16,279 nucleotides of DNA, taken from contig JAFSIU010000121.1 in NCBI GenBank assembly GCA_017439615.1, positions 1-16,279 of the forward strand. The letters are read 5' to 3'. Shown here in pieces: positions 7,106 to 15,011 of the stretch. The position numbers and the translations under genes were made by a program. Source of the stretch: Bacillota bacterium (GTDB lineage: Bacteria > Bacillota > Dehalobacteriia > UBA4068). Every line of letters begins with the position of its first letter. Position 1 is the first letter of the stretch. The notes beneath the pieces were generated by a model that was given only the letters and a program-made list of their open reading frames with translations, did no database searches and was not told where the DNA came from.

Positions 7106-9055
7106 TCACTCAAACAATTGTTGCAGTTTTTGCTTATTTTTTTCATAAAGTGAGATAAATATTTTCAAAGCGCCGAGCAGCAGCAAAGCGATCACGATGC
7201 CAAGCCACAAGCCATTGAGAGAACGCAGGAGTGAATAGACTATGGGAGTGTGGATGTGGGCATAGGTGTTGACCAGCGAGACCTGACCGATGACGGCAAA
7301 AGCCATAATGGGCAGGAACCAGTCACGATAGCCATAATAATACATAAAGAGCAGGCAGGGATAGCCGATGAGGAATTCCTTGGTGCGCGGACGGACATAA
7401 AGCACATCATCAAGGAAAAGACGCAGCCATTTTTCCGCGCCGCTGACTGCTGCCGATTCATTGCCTGTACGGGAGAGATAAATGGCAAGCACCGCCATTG
7501 CTGCACAGGCAATAAGAGCAAAGCCGATAGAAACCTTATATTCCAGCACATTGCGGATTTTTTTGAAGGGAGAGCTTTTCTGATCCTTCAGGAAGAACCA
7601 GAAACCGAGTACAAGCAGAACAGGGATAAGATGCGCGATCTTGACACCCATAAAGGCATCAATTTTCAGCATATAAAGATTATCCGCCAAAAGACCGATC
7701 ATCAGTACTGCACCAATGAGCGAGAAAAGGCAGGTATAAAGTATCCTCAAAAGAGCCTTGCCCAAAGACAGACCACGCTCGGGCTGGAAAATGAGAATGG
7801 AAAGAGTCGGGAAAATCAGCACGCTGCAAAGGGTAAAGAGCTTCTGCACAAGAGCTACGCGGCCGATGAAAATGAGGCCTGCACCTCCCAAAAAAGCAAG
7901 GGCTGCCAGAATAAGAGCAAATTTACCGAAACGGAATTTAAGTCCCAACAAATATCCGCCTGCACAAACCCCTGCGATGAGCAGCAGCATAATCACTGTG
8001 GGAACCTGCAGCTTGTCGGGAAGGTTTACCGCACCGACCGTTGTACCTTTGGCCTCAATCTCAGTACGGATATCCTTCACAAGCTCAACAGATTCATCGA
8101 GCAGAGTATTGGGAATCATACGAACAAAGGCAATTTTGATATTTCTTTCGGAGGTGGCAAGCTGAAAACGCTGCGGCACGCCTTCAACAATTTCTGCCTT
8201 TGCCATTTCTGCCTCGGAAACAGAATGCAGACGCACAACATTGGGACTCATCAGCTGAGCAAGGCTTTCTATGCCCTTTTGATTAAAGAATTCAACTGTC
8301 ATAAGCGGAGCATTCAGAGAATCGAGAGCATTTGCCCAGGCTTCCTTGCACATCACCCAGGTTGCAGTATCAAGATCTGCACCGGGAACAGCGCTGTCAT
8401 TGAAGCCTATAGCAATGATGCGCGAGCCTTCAAGCACCTTCACAGATGCCATAATATTCTCAGGAGAAAGATTGTCAAATTTTCTGACCTGTGCTGCAAT
8501 GCCAAGACCATATTTCTGTGCCAGCTCGATGGCCTCCAGATCAAAACCGATGCCGACACCTGTCAGCTCATTTTTGGTCAGATTGGTAGCGAGCATATAG
8601 CAATCATCGATATAATGAAGCTCGGCGAGAGCCGTTTTTTCCTTGGTAACGATACCTGCCATAACGCGCAGAGCATCAGCTTCATCATAGAACAAAATAT
8701 AGCGCCAATTCTTTTTAACCTCATCGGGTGCCAAGGTACTGCCCTGAAGCACCTGCAGCTGCAGCTCATCGCCGCCCATTATCACCGCTTTGCCGGCATT
8801 GGAAAGATCATAGACAGTCGGCTCCTTTACCAGAATGCCCGTGATATGCGGAGCAAAGGCTGCAAGAATCTCTTCATTGGAAACGTTCTCATTTTGTGCA
8901 CGGTCTGTGATCTGCGCCCAATCCATGACGATTTCCGATTGATGAGAATCAGCTTCAATCGCCATACGCTGAAATGACATATAAAAGCCTGCAAAAAGTG
9001 CAATTATTATCAAGATGCCTGCTATCAATATATTGAGATTCTTTTTTTTCTGCAT
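7106..9055 (-). CDS. DUF5693 family polytopic membrane protein
   Basis: A 649-residue protein of the DUF5693 family, a poorly described family that commonly precedes csaB in Firmicutes. One N-terminal transmembrane segment (8-26) is followed by a soluble, probably extracellular region of about 320 residues (27-350). That region has alternating alpha/beta character, including GVGIGFDLEAIELAQKYGL and VVRLHSVSE. About nine or ten hydrophobic helices (355-635) and a basic tail follow. Function is not established; the context suggests a part in export or anchoring of the pyruvylated wall polymer. ATG 9055 follows CGGAGG with good spacing. It is the first gene of the minus-strand envelope cluster and is divergent to the DUF1385 gene. 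Confidence 0.85.
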   Translation of the reverse strand: MQKKKNLNILIAGILIIIALFAGFYMSFQRMAIEADSHQSEIVMDWAQITDRAQNENVSNEEILAAFAPHITGILVKEPTVYDLSNAGKAVIMGGDELQLQVLQGSTLAPDEVKKNWRYILFYDEADALRVMAGIVTKEKTALAELHYIDDCYMLATNLTKNELTGVGIGFDLEAIELAQKYGLGIAAQVRKFDNLSPENIMASVKVLEGSRIIAIGFNDSAVPGADLDTATWVMCKEAWANALDSLNAPLMTVEFFNQKGIESLAQLMSPNVVRLHSVSEAEMAKAEIVEGVPQRFQLATSERNIKIAFVRMIPNTLLDESVELVKDIRTEIEAKGTTVGAVNLPDKLQVPTVIMLLLIAGVCAGGYLLGLKFRFGKFALILAALAFLGGAGLIFIGRVALVQKLFTLCSVLIFPTLSILIFQPERGLSLGKALLRILYTCLFSLIGAVLMIGLLADNLYMLKIDAFMGVKIAHLIPVLLVLGFWFFLKDQKSSPFKKIRNVLEYKVSIGFALIACAAMAVLAIYLSRTGNESAAVSGAEKWLRLFLDDVLYVRPRTKEFLIGYPCLLFMYYYGYRDWFLPIMAFAVIGQVSLVNTYAHIHTPIVYSLLRSLNGLWLGIVIALLLLGALKIFISLYEKNKQKLQQLFE

Positions 9056-9094
9056 TCTATGCCTCCGTATGAGTTTGATTTTGTGCTATTCTTT

Positions 9095-9103
9095 ATTGTA
9101 ACA
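9095..9103 (-). promoter_or_regulatory. Candidate extended -10 promoter of the envelope cluster
   Basis: On the minus strand, TGTTACAAT (9103-9095) is an extended -10 box. No good -35 hexamer lies 16-18 bp upstream (CTGTTT at best), so this is an extended -10 type candidate only. It precedes the DUF5693 start by about 40 nt and could drive the five-gene cluster. Confidence 0.5.
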
Positions 9104-9179
9104 CAAAACACTTGCAAAAACAGCCTTTTGCAGAAATTTTTACAAAAATTCTTAACTTTTCCTATTCATTAAAAGAGAG

Positions 9180-9208
9180 TTGAAAATTTTGTGCTGATAT
9201 TTTATAAT
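9180..9208 (+). promoter_or_regulatory. Promoter of the DUF1385-prfA-prmC unit
   Basis: TTGAAA (9180-9185), a 17-bp spacer and a perfect TATAAT (9203-9208), about 57 bp before the DUF1385 ATG, make a near-consensus housekeeping promoter. Just before the Shine-Dalgarno a short hairpin GGCAGC-AAAAT-GCTGTC (about 9235-9251) is possible in the leader. An AT-rich inverted repeat AATTTTT-AC-AAAAATT (9135-9150) lies between this promoter and the divergent one. Confidence 0.85.
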
Positions 9209-9265
9209 ATAATATCAAGCAATTAATTTAAAACGGCAGCAAAATGCTGTCAAAAAGGAGAAAAA

Positions 9266-10300
9266 ATGTCAAAAATCAAGGAGATCACTTATGGCGGGCA
9301 GGCAGTCATCGAAGGTGTGATGATGTCGGGCCCCGAGGGCAAGGCCATCACCTGCCGTCAGCCCGATGGCAAGCTCGTCTATAAGGTGGATAAAAAGAAA
9401 AATATCAGAGAAAAATATCCCATTCTGAAGCTGCCCATTCTGCGCGGATTTGTTTCCTTCTGCAGCTCAATGGTCATGGCAATGTCGGATATCACCTGGT
9501 CCGCAATGAGAAGCGGCACCGAAGAAGAAAACTCTGAGGATCCGATGAGCATCAAGGAAATGATCATTGCAGTACTTTTGGCAATCGGTCTTTCTGTCGG
9601 CATTTTTGTGGTTTTCCCCGTTTATGCTGCTAACTGGGTCACGCAATATATCGGTCCCTTTGGCCGCAGCCTCACAGAAGGTATCCTGCGCATCGGTGTT
9701 TTTGTCTGCTATATTCTGCTTTGCCGCAGAATGTCTGATATGCGCAGACTTTTTGCGCATCACGGCGCAGAGCATAAGACCATCAATGCTTATGAAGCAG
9801 GTGCAGAGCTGAAGCCTGAGATAATCAAAAACTATTCCCGCATACACACCCGCTGCGGCACCAGCTTTATGCTGATGTCAATGATTCTGATGATAGTTGT
9901 TTTCACCTTTGTCGGACAGACCGATCCGCTTCACCGCGTGCTGATCAAAATCGCCTGCATGCCCTTGGTTGCAGGTATCGGCTTCGAGCTTTTCCGTCTG
10001 CCGATATATTTCCCGAACAGCAAGCTCTGCCATGCACTTGTTGCACCGGGACTTGCCTTGCAGAGACTGACCACCGAAGAGCCCGACGAGAAAATGATTG
10101 AGATCGCAGTTCATTCCCTGGTCGGCGTGCCGGACTGGCAGCCAAAAAACGAAGCACAGGCAGCAAGCGTTGCCGAAGAAAGAGAAAAAATCCTGCAGGA
10201 GGTCGAGGAATTCGGTTTCGGCAAGGATCTGCTTTTTGGTGAAGGACTTGCCCCTGAGATAGAAAAGACATCATCCAAGCAGGAGAAAAAGGAACGTTAG
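9266..10300 (+). CDS. DUF1385 domain membrane protein (YqhQ-like)
   Basis: A 344-residue DUF1385 protein, the family of Bacillus subtilis YqhQ; its function is not settled. The N-terminal signature YGGQAVIEGVMM (residues 9-20) is diagnostic. The central HHGAEHKTINAYEAG motif follows, with TRCGTSFML just after. Four or five hydrophobic segments lie at about 95-120, 130-150, 198-215 and 226-245. The last 60 residues are charged and soluble. ATG 9266 follows AAGGAG. In Clostridia this gene commonly sits beside prfA and prmC, as here, with a 60-bp gap to prfA and no terminator between them, so they are probably co-transcribed. The conserved His/Glu motif hints at metal binding, but that is inference. 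Confidence 0.9.
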   Translation: MSKIKEITYGGQAVIEGVMMSGPEGKAITCRQPDGKLVYKVDKKKNIREKYPILKLPILRGFVSFCSSMVMAMSDITWSAMRSGTEEENSEDPMSIKEMIIAVLLAIGLSVGIFVVFPVYAANWVTQYIGPFGRSLTEGILRIGVFVCYILLCRRMSDMRRLFAHHGAEHKTINAYEAGAELKPEIIKNYSRIHTRCGTSFMLMSMILMIVVFTFVGQTDPLHRVLIKIACMPLVAGIGFELFRLPIYFPNSKLCHALVAPGLALQRLTTEEPDEKMIEIAVHSLVGVPDWQPKNEAQAASVAEEREKILQEVEEFGFGKDLLFGEGLAPEIEKTSSKQEKKER

Positions 10301-10360
10301 CGAGTTTTACCGCATAAACGAAGACCAAAAGAAGATTTTAAATAAAAGGAGAAATTAAAA

Positions 10361-11428
10361 ATGCTGGATAAACTCGCATCACTTGAAATCAAATATAATG
10401 AACTGACAGAGCAGGTCTCTGACCCTGCAATCATCGCACAGCAGGACGAATGGCAAAAGCTCTGCAAGGCTCGCGCCGAGCTCGAGCCCATTGTCGAAGC
10501 ATATCTGCAATATAAAGCCTGCGTGCAGGGAATTGCCGATGCCAAGGAAATGATAGCCGACAAATCCGATCCAGAAATGGCTGAAATGGCAAAAATGGAG
10601 CTTGATGAGCTCGAGGAAAGCAAGGAAAAGCTGGAGCATGAGCTGAAAATCCTGCTGCTGCCCAAGGATAAAAATGATGACAAAAACGTTATCCTCGAGA
10701 TCCGCGCAGGCACAGGCGGCGATGAGGCAGCGCTTTTCGGTGCTGATCTTTTCAAAATGTATAGCCGTTATGCCGAAAAGCAAGGCTGGAAAATGGAGAT
10801 CACCGAAGCCAGCTACAATGATGTCGGCGGCGTGAAGGAAATCATCACCCTCATTGAAGGCAAGGGCGCATACAGCAGAATGAAATTCGAAAGCGGAGTT
10901 CACCGTGTTCAGCGCGTTCCTGCAACCGAGGCTCAGGGACGAATCCACACCTCTGCAGCAACCGTTGCGGTTTTGCCCGAAGCTGAGGAAGTCGATGTTG
11001 AGATCAATGCCAATGATGTCAAAATCGATGTTTTCTGTGCATCCGGCCCCGGCGGTCAGTGCGTCAACACCACACAGTCCGCTGTTCGTCTCACTCACCT
11101 TCCCACAGGCATTGTTGTTTCCTGTCAGGATGAAAAGAGCCAGATCAAGAACAAGGAAAAGGGTATGCGTGTTCTGCGCGCCAGAGTTGCAGAAAAAATA
11201 CGCGAGGAGGCAATGGCAGCAGAAGCCTCTGCAAGAAAATCTCAGGTAGGCAGCGGTGACCGCAGCGAACGCATAAGAACCTACAACTATCCTCAGGGCA
11301 GAGTTACCGATCACCGCGTCGGACTCACCCTTCACAGACTTGAATGGATTATGCAGGGCGATCTGGATGAAATCATCGACGCACTCATCACCGATGACCA
11401 GACCCGCCGTATGCAGGAAACGGAGTAA
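10361..11428 (+). CDS. prfA: Peptide chain release factor 1
   Basis: RF1 ends translation at UAA and UAG by triggering peptidyl-tRNA hydrolysis in the ribosome. The 355-residue product is full length. The N-terminal coiled-coil domain runs to about residue 105, [15 protein letters not shown] to about 126, the tripeptide codon-recognition motif PAT is at 187-189 in [14 protein letters not shown], and the catalytic GGQ is at 231-233. PAT, in place of RF2's SPF, fixes the assignment to RF1. The residue after GGQ is Cys (GGQCVNTT), not the His of E. coli, a known variant that I regard as normal. ATG 10361 follows AAAGGAG. The next gene, prmC, codes for the methyltransferase of this GGQ glutamine. 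Confidence 0.98.
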   Translation: MLDKLASLEIKYNELTEQVSDPAIIAQQDEWQKLCKARAELEPIVEAYLQYKACVQGIADAKEMIADKSDPEMAEMAKMELDELEESKEKLEHELKILLLPKDKNDDKNVILEIRAGTGGDEAALFGADLFKMYSRYAEKQGWKMEITEASYNDVGGVKEIITLIEGKGAYSRMKFESGVHRVQRVPATEAQGRIHTSAATVAVLPEAEEVDVEINANDVKIDVFCASGPGGQCVNTTQSAVRLTHLPTGIVVSCQDEKSQIKNKEKGMRVLRARVAEKIREEAMAAEASARKSQVGSGDRSERIRTYNYPQGRVTDHRVGLTLHRLEWIMQGDLDEIIDALITDDQTRRMQETE

Positions 11429-11433
11429 TTGAC

Positions 11434-12266
11434 ATGAAAACAGCTGAACTTCTGAACAAATTAGCCGAGATCATGGCACCCTTGGGTGCTGATACTGCCC
11501 GCAATGACGCCCGTATCATTCTGGCACATCTTTATGACTGCTCACTGAACCGCGTTTTTCTCATCCCCGAGGCAAGCGAAGAACGAACCGAAAAGGCAAT
11601 CGAAATTGCCAAACAGCGCAAAGATCATTTCCCCATACAATATATCCTTGGTGAAGCTCATTTCATGGGCAGAAAATTCAAGGTAACAAAGGATACGCTC
11701 ATCCCCCGCTGCGATACAGAACCCATAGTAGAAGCAGCATTGCAGATTTTGAAGGATATGCCCAAGGCCGATGTCTGTGATATCGGCACGGGCACAGGCT
11801 GTATAGCTATTTCTATTGCAGAGGCACTGCCACAAACAAGGGTTTGCGCAAGTGATGTTTTACCAACACGCTGAATGTAGCCAAAGAAAATGCCAAGGGA
11901 CTCGAAAACATTGAGTTTTTCCGCGGAGATATGGTTGCACCGCATTGTGACCGCAACAAGATATATGATATGGTTATTTCCAATCCACCCTATCTTTCTG
12001 ATGCAGACATGGCAGAAATGCAGAAAGAGCTGGAATTTGAGCCGCAAAAAGCTCTTTATGGCGGAAGTGACGGTCTGATGTATTATAAAAGATTAGTACA
12101 CGAGGCCCCCTTTATATTAAGAAAAGGCGGTTATCTTGTGCTTGAGCATGGCAGCACTCAGCAAGAGGAAATTGTCAAAATGCTGCAAAAATGCGGTTTG
12201 ACTATCTTTAAGCTGATCAAGGATCTCGGCGGCAATGATCGCGGTATCATCGCTGTCAAAAACTGA
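11434..12266 (+). pseudogene. prmC: prmC, release factor glutamine methyltransferase, broken by a single-base frameshift
   Basis: PrmC methylates the GGQ glutamine of RF1 and RF2 using S-adenosylmethionine. The N-terminal piece (11434-11874, 146 residues) carries the helical domain, YILGEAHFMGRKFKV, the binding motif LIPRCDTEPIVE and the SAM loop DIGTGTGCIAIS, then ends at TGA after DVLPTR. From about 11863 the homologous sequence continues in another frame as TLNVAKENAKGLENIEFFRGD, the catalytic SNPPY (near 11978-11992) and the normal C-terminus, ending at 12266. Adding one base in or near the T-run 11858-11861 gives DVFTNTLNVAK, which aligns without gap to the family's DISPDALEVAK, and a 277-residue protein, the usual length. 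This means one missing base: a real mutation or a sequencing error. The ribosome site GGAG lies in the end of prfA, 5 bp upstream, so translation is probably coupled. Confidence 0.93.
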
Positions 12267-12335
12267 TCTGCTGAGATTTCAGACAGGCGACATAAACAGT
12301 CTTTTATCCGAATCACATAATGAAAGGCCAGCTCT

Positions 12336-13607
12336 ATGCACAAATTCCTTAACATAAGCATATCCGCCCTGCTGTTTGCTGCTATGATGCTTTGCTCATG
12401 CACAAGCCGGGAAACCATTAATCCGGGCAATACATCTGTTCCTTCCGAACAGAGTATTGCCCATACTCATCTAGAAGCTGAAACAACCCCGAGGACAACC
12501 GTTGCAGAGATCAAAACATCAGCCCCTGAGCAAACTCTCCCCACACAAACAATTGTCGAAACACAGACAACGGCGCCAAACAGCACTGTCATTGAAGAGA
12601 TAAAAAGCCTTGAAACAACGGCTGCCGAGGAAAAAACATCTGTCTCCGAACCTGCCGAAGATATTGAGCCTCCTGCTGCCGAGCCCCCTGTCGTTGATCG
12701 CTTTGCTTCTCTCGGCATTCCTGAAGATGTCGGATATTCCTACTATACCGAAGAGATACGCGAGCAAATGCTGGAGCATGGGATAGATTATGACACGGTA
12801 GAGCAATTGATAGATGTCGGCTTCATTTTTCCTGAAATGCTGGAGATGAGCCATGAGGAACGCTGCATCCGCAGCTTCACCCACAGCTTCAGACATTTCG
12901 ACGGCAGCATAGAAGAAATGCTGGAGCTTCTGCCGAAAACAGAAGCATATATCGCAGAAAACTATCCCGATATCATCACAAAGCATCAATATGGCAGCTC
13001 TGTGCAAGGCAGAAGCCTTGATGCATATTTCTTCAGCAATTGCGAAGAGCCAAAGCAAAAAATCATGCTCACCTTTGCTATGCACGGCTATGAAGGAGAT
13101 TTCAGAAACGACGGTGCATTTTTGACCGAAAGTGCCTATGCTATCATGCTCTTTTATGCCGAAAACCCCGAGTTTTTGGGAGAAGCACAATTGATCTTCT
13201 GCCCCATGCTGAATCCTGACGGAGTTTATGCACCGAAAAATGCCAAATATGGCAGAGAGCAATCCGAAGGCATTGATATGAACAGAGATTTCAAAAAAGG
13301 CCTTTTCCGTGCGGCAGAAAGCATTGCCCTGCGCGATTTTATGCAGGAGGTCGAGCCTGATATCCTGATCGATTTTCACGGCTGGCTCAATGCGACCTAT
13401 GGCGACAGCTCTTTGGCCAAGATATTCAACAAGCACACAAAGCTTTATCATTGGGATAAGCAATATGGCTCCTCGCAGGGCTATCTGATAGGCTATGCAC
13501 ACAAGCAGGGCATACGCTCGCTGCTGGTAGAGCATGAGCATTTCACAGAAATTAATTCTATCGGCATTATTTATGCACTCAATGAGATTTGCAGAAAAGC
13601 TGAGTGA
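12336..13607 (+). CDS. M14-family zinc carboxypeptidase, lipoprotein
   Basis: A 423-residue secreted lipoprotein with an M14 peptidase domain. Residues 1-21 are a lipoprotein signal peptide ending LCSC, with Cys22 as the likely lipidated residue. Residues 23-120 are a Thr/Glu/Pro-rich spacer. Residues 121-200 form an acidic helical region. The catalytic domain from about 200 has the zinc ligands His250-x2-Glu253 (AMHGYEGD) and His348 (IDFHGW), substrate-binding Asn316-Arg317 (GIDMNRDF), NPDGV (293-297) and the catalytic Glu399 (LLVEH). It probably trims peptides or peptidoglycan stems outside the membrane; the substrate cannot be read from sequence. ATG 12336 has AAAGG 8 nt upstream. The 69-bp gap after prmC holds no clear promoter or terminator. 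It ends 44 bp before the AAA+ gene. Confidence 0.9.
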   Translation: MHKFLNISISALLFAAMMLCSCTSRETINPGNTSVPSEQSIAHTHLEAETTPRTTVAEIKTSAPEQTLPTQTIVETQTTAPNSTVIEEIKSLETTAAEEKTSVSEPAEDIEPPAAEPPVVDRFASLGIPEDVGYSYYTEEIREQMLEHGIDYDTVEQLIDVGFIFPEMLEMSHEERCIRSFTHSFRHFDGSIEEMLELLPKTEAYIAENYPDIITKHQYGSSVQGRSLDAYFFSNCEEPKQKIMLTFAMHGYEGDFRNDGAFLTESAYAIMLFYAENPEFLGEAQLIFCPMLNPDGVYAPKNAKYGREQSEGIDMNRDFKKGLFRAAESIALRDFMQEVEPDILIDFHGWLNATYGDSSLAKIFNKHTKLYHWDKQYGSSQGYLIGYAHKQGIRSLLVEHEHFTEINSIGIIYALNEICRKAE

Positions 13608-13651
13608 CATTTCCCGACAAACAGAGATTTTTATTAAACGGAGGCGTTATT

Positions 13652-14791
13652 ATGGACAAAAGAGATGAAATAATCCTGCAGCAGCTGGAGGTCATCCGCA
13701 CAATGAGCGAAAACAATCTTTCGCGTATGAAGAGTGATTTCTGGGGCTTCCCCAAGCCCTCGCAGCCTGCGGAAAACAAAACTGCTGAAAAAGAAAAGAA
13801 AAACACTCCTCCCACCAATCCTCCGAAGCCTGCTGACAAAAAAGCTATTGATCAAAAAACTGAAGAGCCTGCAGAAGAAGAAACGCCCGAAAATATCGAG
13901 GATCTCAAAGCAGAGCTTGCTACATATATCGGATTGGAGAATATCAAGCAGGAAGTCTCCAATCTCATCAATATGGCAACAGTCTACAAGCTGCGTGAGG
14001 CACATGGGCTGCCGAATGTTGATATGTCGCTGCACATGGTTTTCTCCGGCAATCCCGGTACAGGCAAAACCATGATAGCAAGACTGATGGGCAGAATATA
14101 CAAATCTCTGGGCATACTCTCCAAGGGTCAGCTGGTGGAGGTCGACCGCTCGCAGCTGGTGGCAGGCTATGTCGGACAAACCGCCATCAAAACCGCCGAG
14201 GTGATCGAAAAAGCCAAGGGCGGCGTGCTTTTCATTGACGAAGCCTATGCCCTGACCGATAAAGGCGGCAATGATTTCGGCGATGAAGCAATTGAGACCA
14301 TTCTGAAGGCAATGGAGGATAATCGTGATGACCTGGTCGTTATCGTTGCAGGATATATTGAGCTGATGGAGGATTTCATCAATTCGAATCCCGGTCTGGA
14401 ATCACGCTTCAACCGCTATCTGCATTTTGATGATTATACACTTGACGAAATGCTGCAGATTTTTGAAATGCAATGCAAAAAAGGCTGCTATACTCTTGAT
14501 GATGAAGCAAAAGCCGCCGTCAAGGAATATATCAGAACAGAAAGCGAAGCAGACGACAATTTCGGTAATGCCCGCGGTGTCCGCAATTGCTTTGAAAATG
14601 TACTGGTCGAGCAGAACAATCGACTGGCTGCTATGGAAAGTATCACCAAAGAAGATCTGATGAGCATCACCGCCGCAGATATCCGAAAAGCACAGGGCAT
14701 TGAAGAAACAGAGGCAGAAGACACTGCCGAAGAATCTGCCAAAGACGCCTCCTGTGCAGAAGCTGATGAACCAACAGAAAAAGAGGCATAG
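13652..14791 (+). CDS. SpoVK/CbbX-like AAA+ ATPase
   Basis: A 379-residue cytoplasmic AAA+ ATPase of the CbbX/SpoVK/EccA-like group. Residues 1-30 form a helical N-terminus, 35-80 a Pro/Glu/Lys-rich disordered linker, and 81-345 the AAA module. It shows Walker A GNPGTGKT (133-140), a likely pore loop GYVGQT (172-177), Walker B VLFIDEA (192-198), an arginine finger in NPGLESRF (R252) and sensor 2 in FGNARGVRN (304-311). The tail (350-379) is Glu/Ala-rich. Relatives remodel protein complexes (CbbX on Rubisco, SpoVK in sporulation); the client here is unknown. I chose ATG 13652 because GGAGG lies 7 nt upstream. A GTG at 13604 overlapping the previous stop has no ribosome site. The short gap suggests co-expression with the M14 lipoprotein. 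Confidence 0.9.
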   Translation: MDKRDEIILQQLEVIRTMSENNLSRMKSDFWGFPKPSQPAENKTAEKEKKNTPPTNPPKPADKKAIDQKTEEPAEEETPENIEDLKAELATYIGLENIKQEVSNLINMATVYKLREAHGLPNVDMSLHMVFSGNPGTGKTMIARLMGRIYKSLGILSKGQLVEVDRSQLVAGYVGQTAIKTAEVIEKAKGGVLFIDEAYALTDKGGNDFGDEAIETILKAMEDNRDDLVVIVAGYIELMEDFINSNPGLESRFNRYLHFDDYTLDEMLQIFEMQCKKGCYTLDDEAKAAVKEYIRTESEADDNFGNARGVRNCFENVLVEQNNRLAAMESITKEDLMSITAADIRKAQGIEETEAEDTAEESAKDASCAEADEPTEKEA

Positions 14792-14833
14792 TCATGCTCT
14801 TCCTGCTCTGCATAAACAGATTTGGAGTCTGAC

Positions 14834-14855
14834 AGCTGCAGTTTGCAGCTCTTTT
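14834..14855 (+). terminator. Weak intrinsic terminator after the AAA+ gene
   Basis: AGCTGCA (14834-14840) and TGCAGCT (14844-14850) form a 7-bp stem with a 3-nt loop, followed by CTTTTGCC. The T-run is short, so this may be a leaky first stop before the stronger terminator about 75 bp further on. Nothing else is recognised between 14792 and 14924. Confidence 0.5.
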
Positions 14856-14924
14856 GCCTCACCTGTTTAGTTCGCACTGTTTTTATCACAAACACCCTTT
14901 TAAACCTTAAAAACCTGTATTAAC

Positions 14925-14956
14925 AAAGCCCCTCTGCAAATTGCAGAGGGGCTTTT
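14925..14956. terminator. Bidirectional intrinsic terminator between AAA+ and AOR genes
   Basis: GCCCCTCTGCAA (14928-14939) and TTGCAGAGGGGC (14941-14952) are perfect reverse complements, flanked by AAA on the left and TTTTG on the right. The GC-rich stem separates two convergent units and can act both ways. A second A/T-rich inverted repeat, TTCAAAA-AATTC-TTTTGAA (about 14984-15002), lies between it and the AOR stop. Confidence 0.9.
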
Positions 14957-15011
14957 GTGTGTTGCGTTATAGACAGACGGGTTTTCAAAAAATTCTTTTG
15001 AATTTTCTGAA

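Noticed and set aside
7250..8977. Long plus-strand open frame opposite the DUF5693 gene
   Set aside because: It is antisense to a well-supported gene, has a low-complexity His/Gln/Lys-rich translation typical of shadow frames, and shows no family motif.
10379..11335. Long minus-strand open frame opposite prfA
   Set aside because: prfA is beyond doubt; the antisense translation has no recognisable motif or ribosome binding site.
11850..11874. Programmed -1 frameshifting in prmC
   Set aside because: The T-run lies as GAT GTT TTA in frame, which is not an X-XXY-YYZ slippery heptamer. No clear pseudoknot or stem follows, and PrmC is not known to use frameshifting. Mutation or sequencing error is simpler.
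13604..13651. GTG start of the AAA+ gene overlapping the stop of the peptidase gene
   Set aside because: The overlap suggested coupling, but GGAGG directly precedes ATG 13652, and the extra 16 residues do not look like part of the domain.
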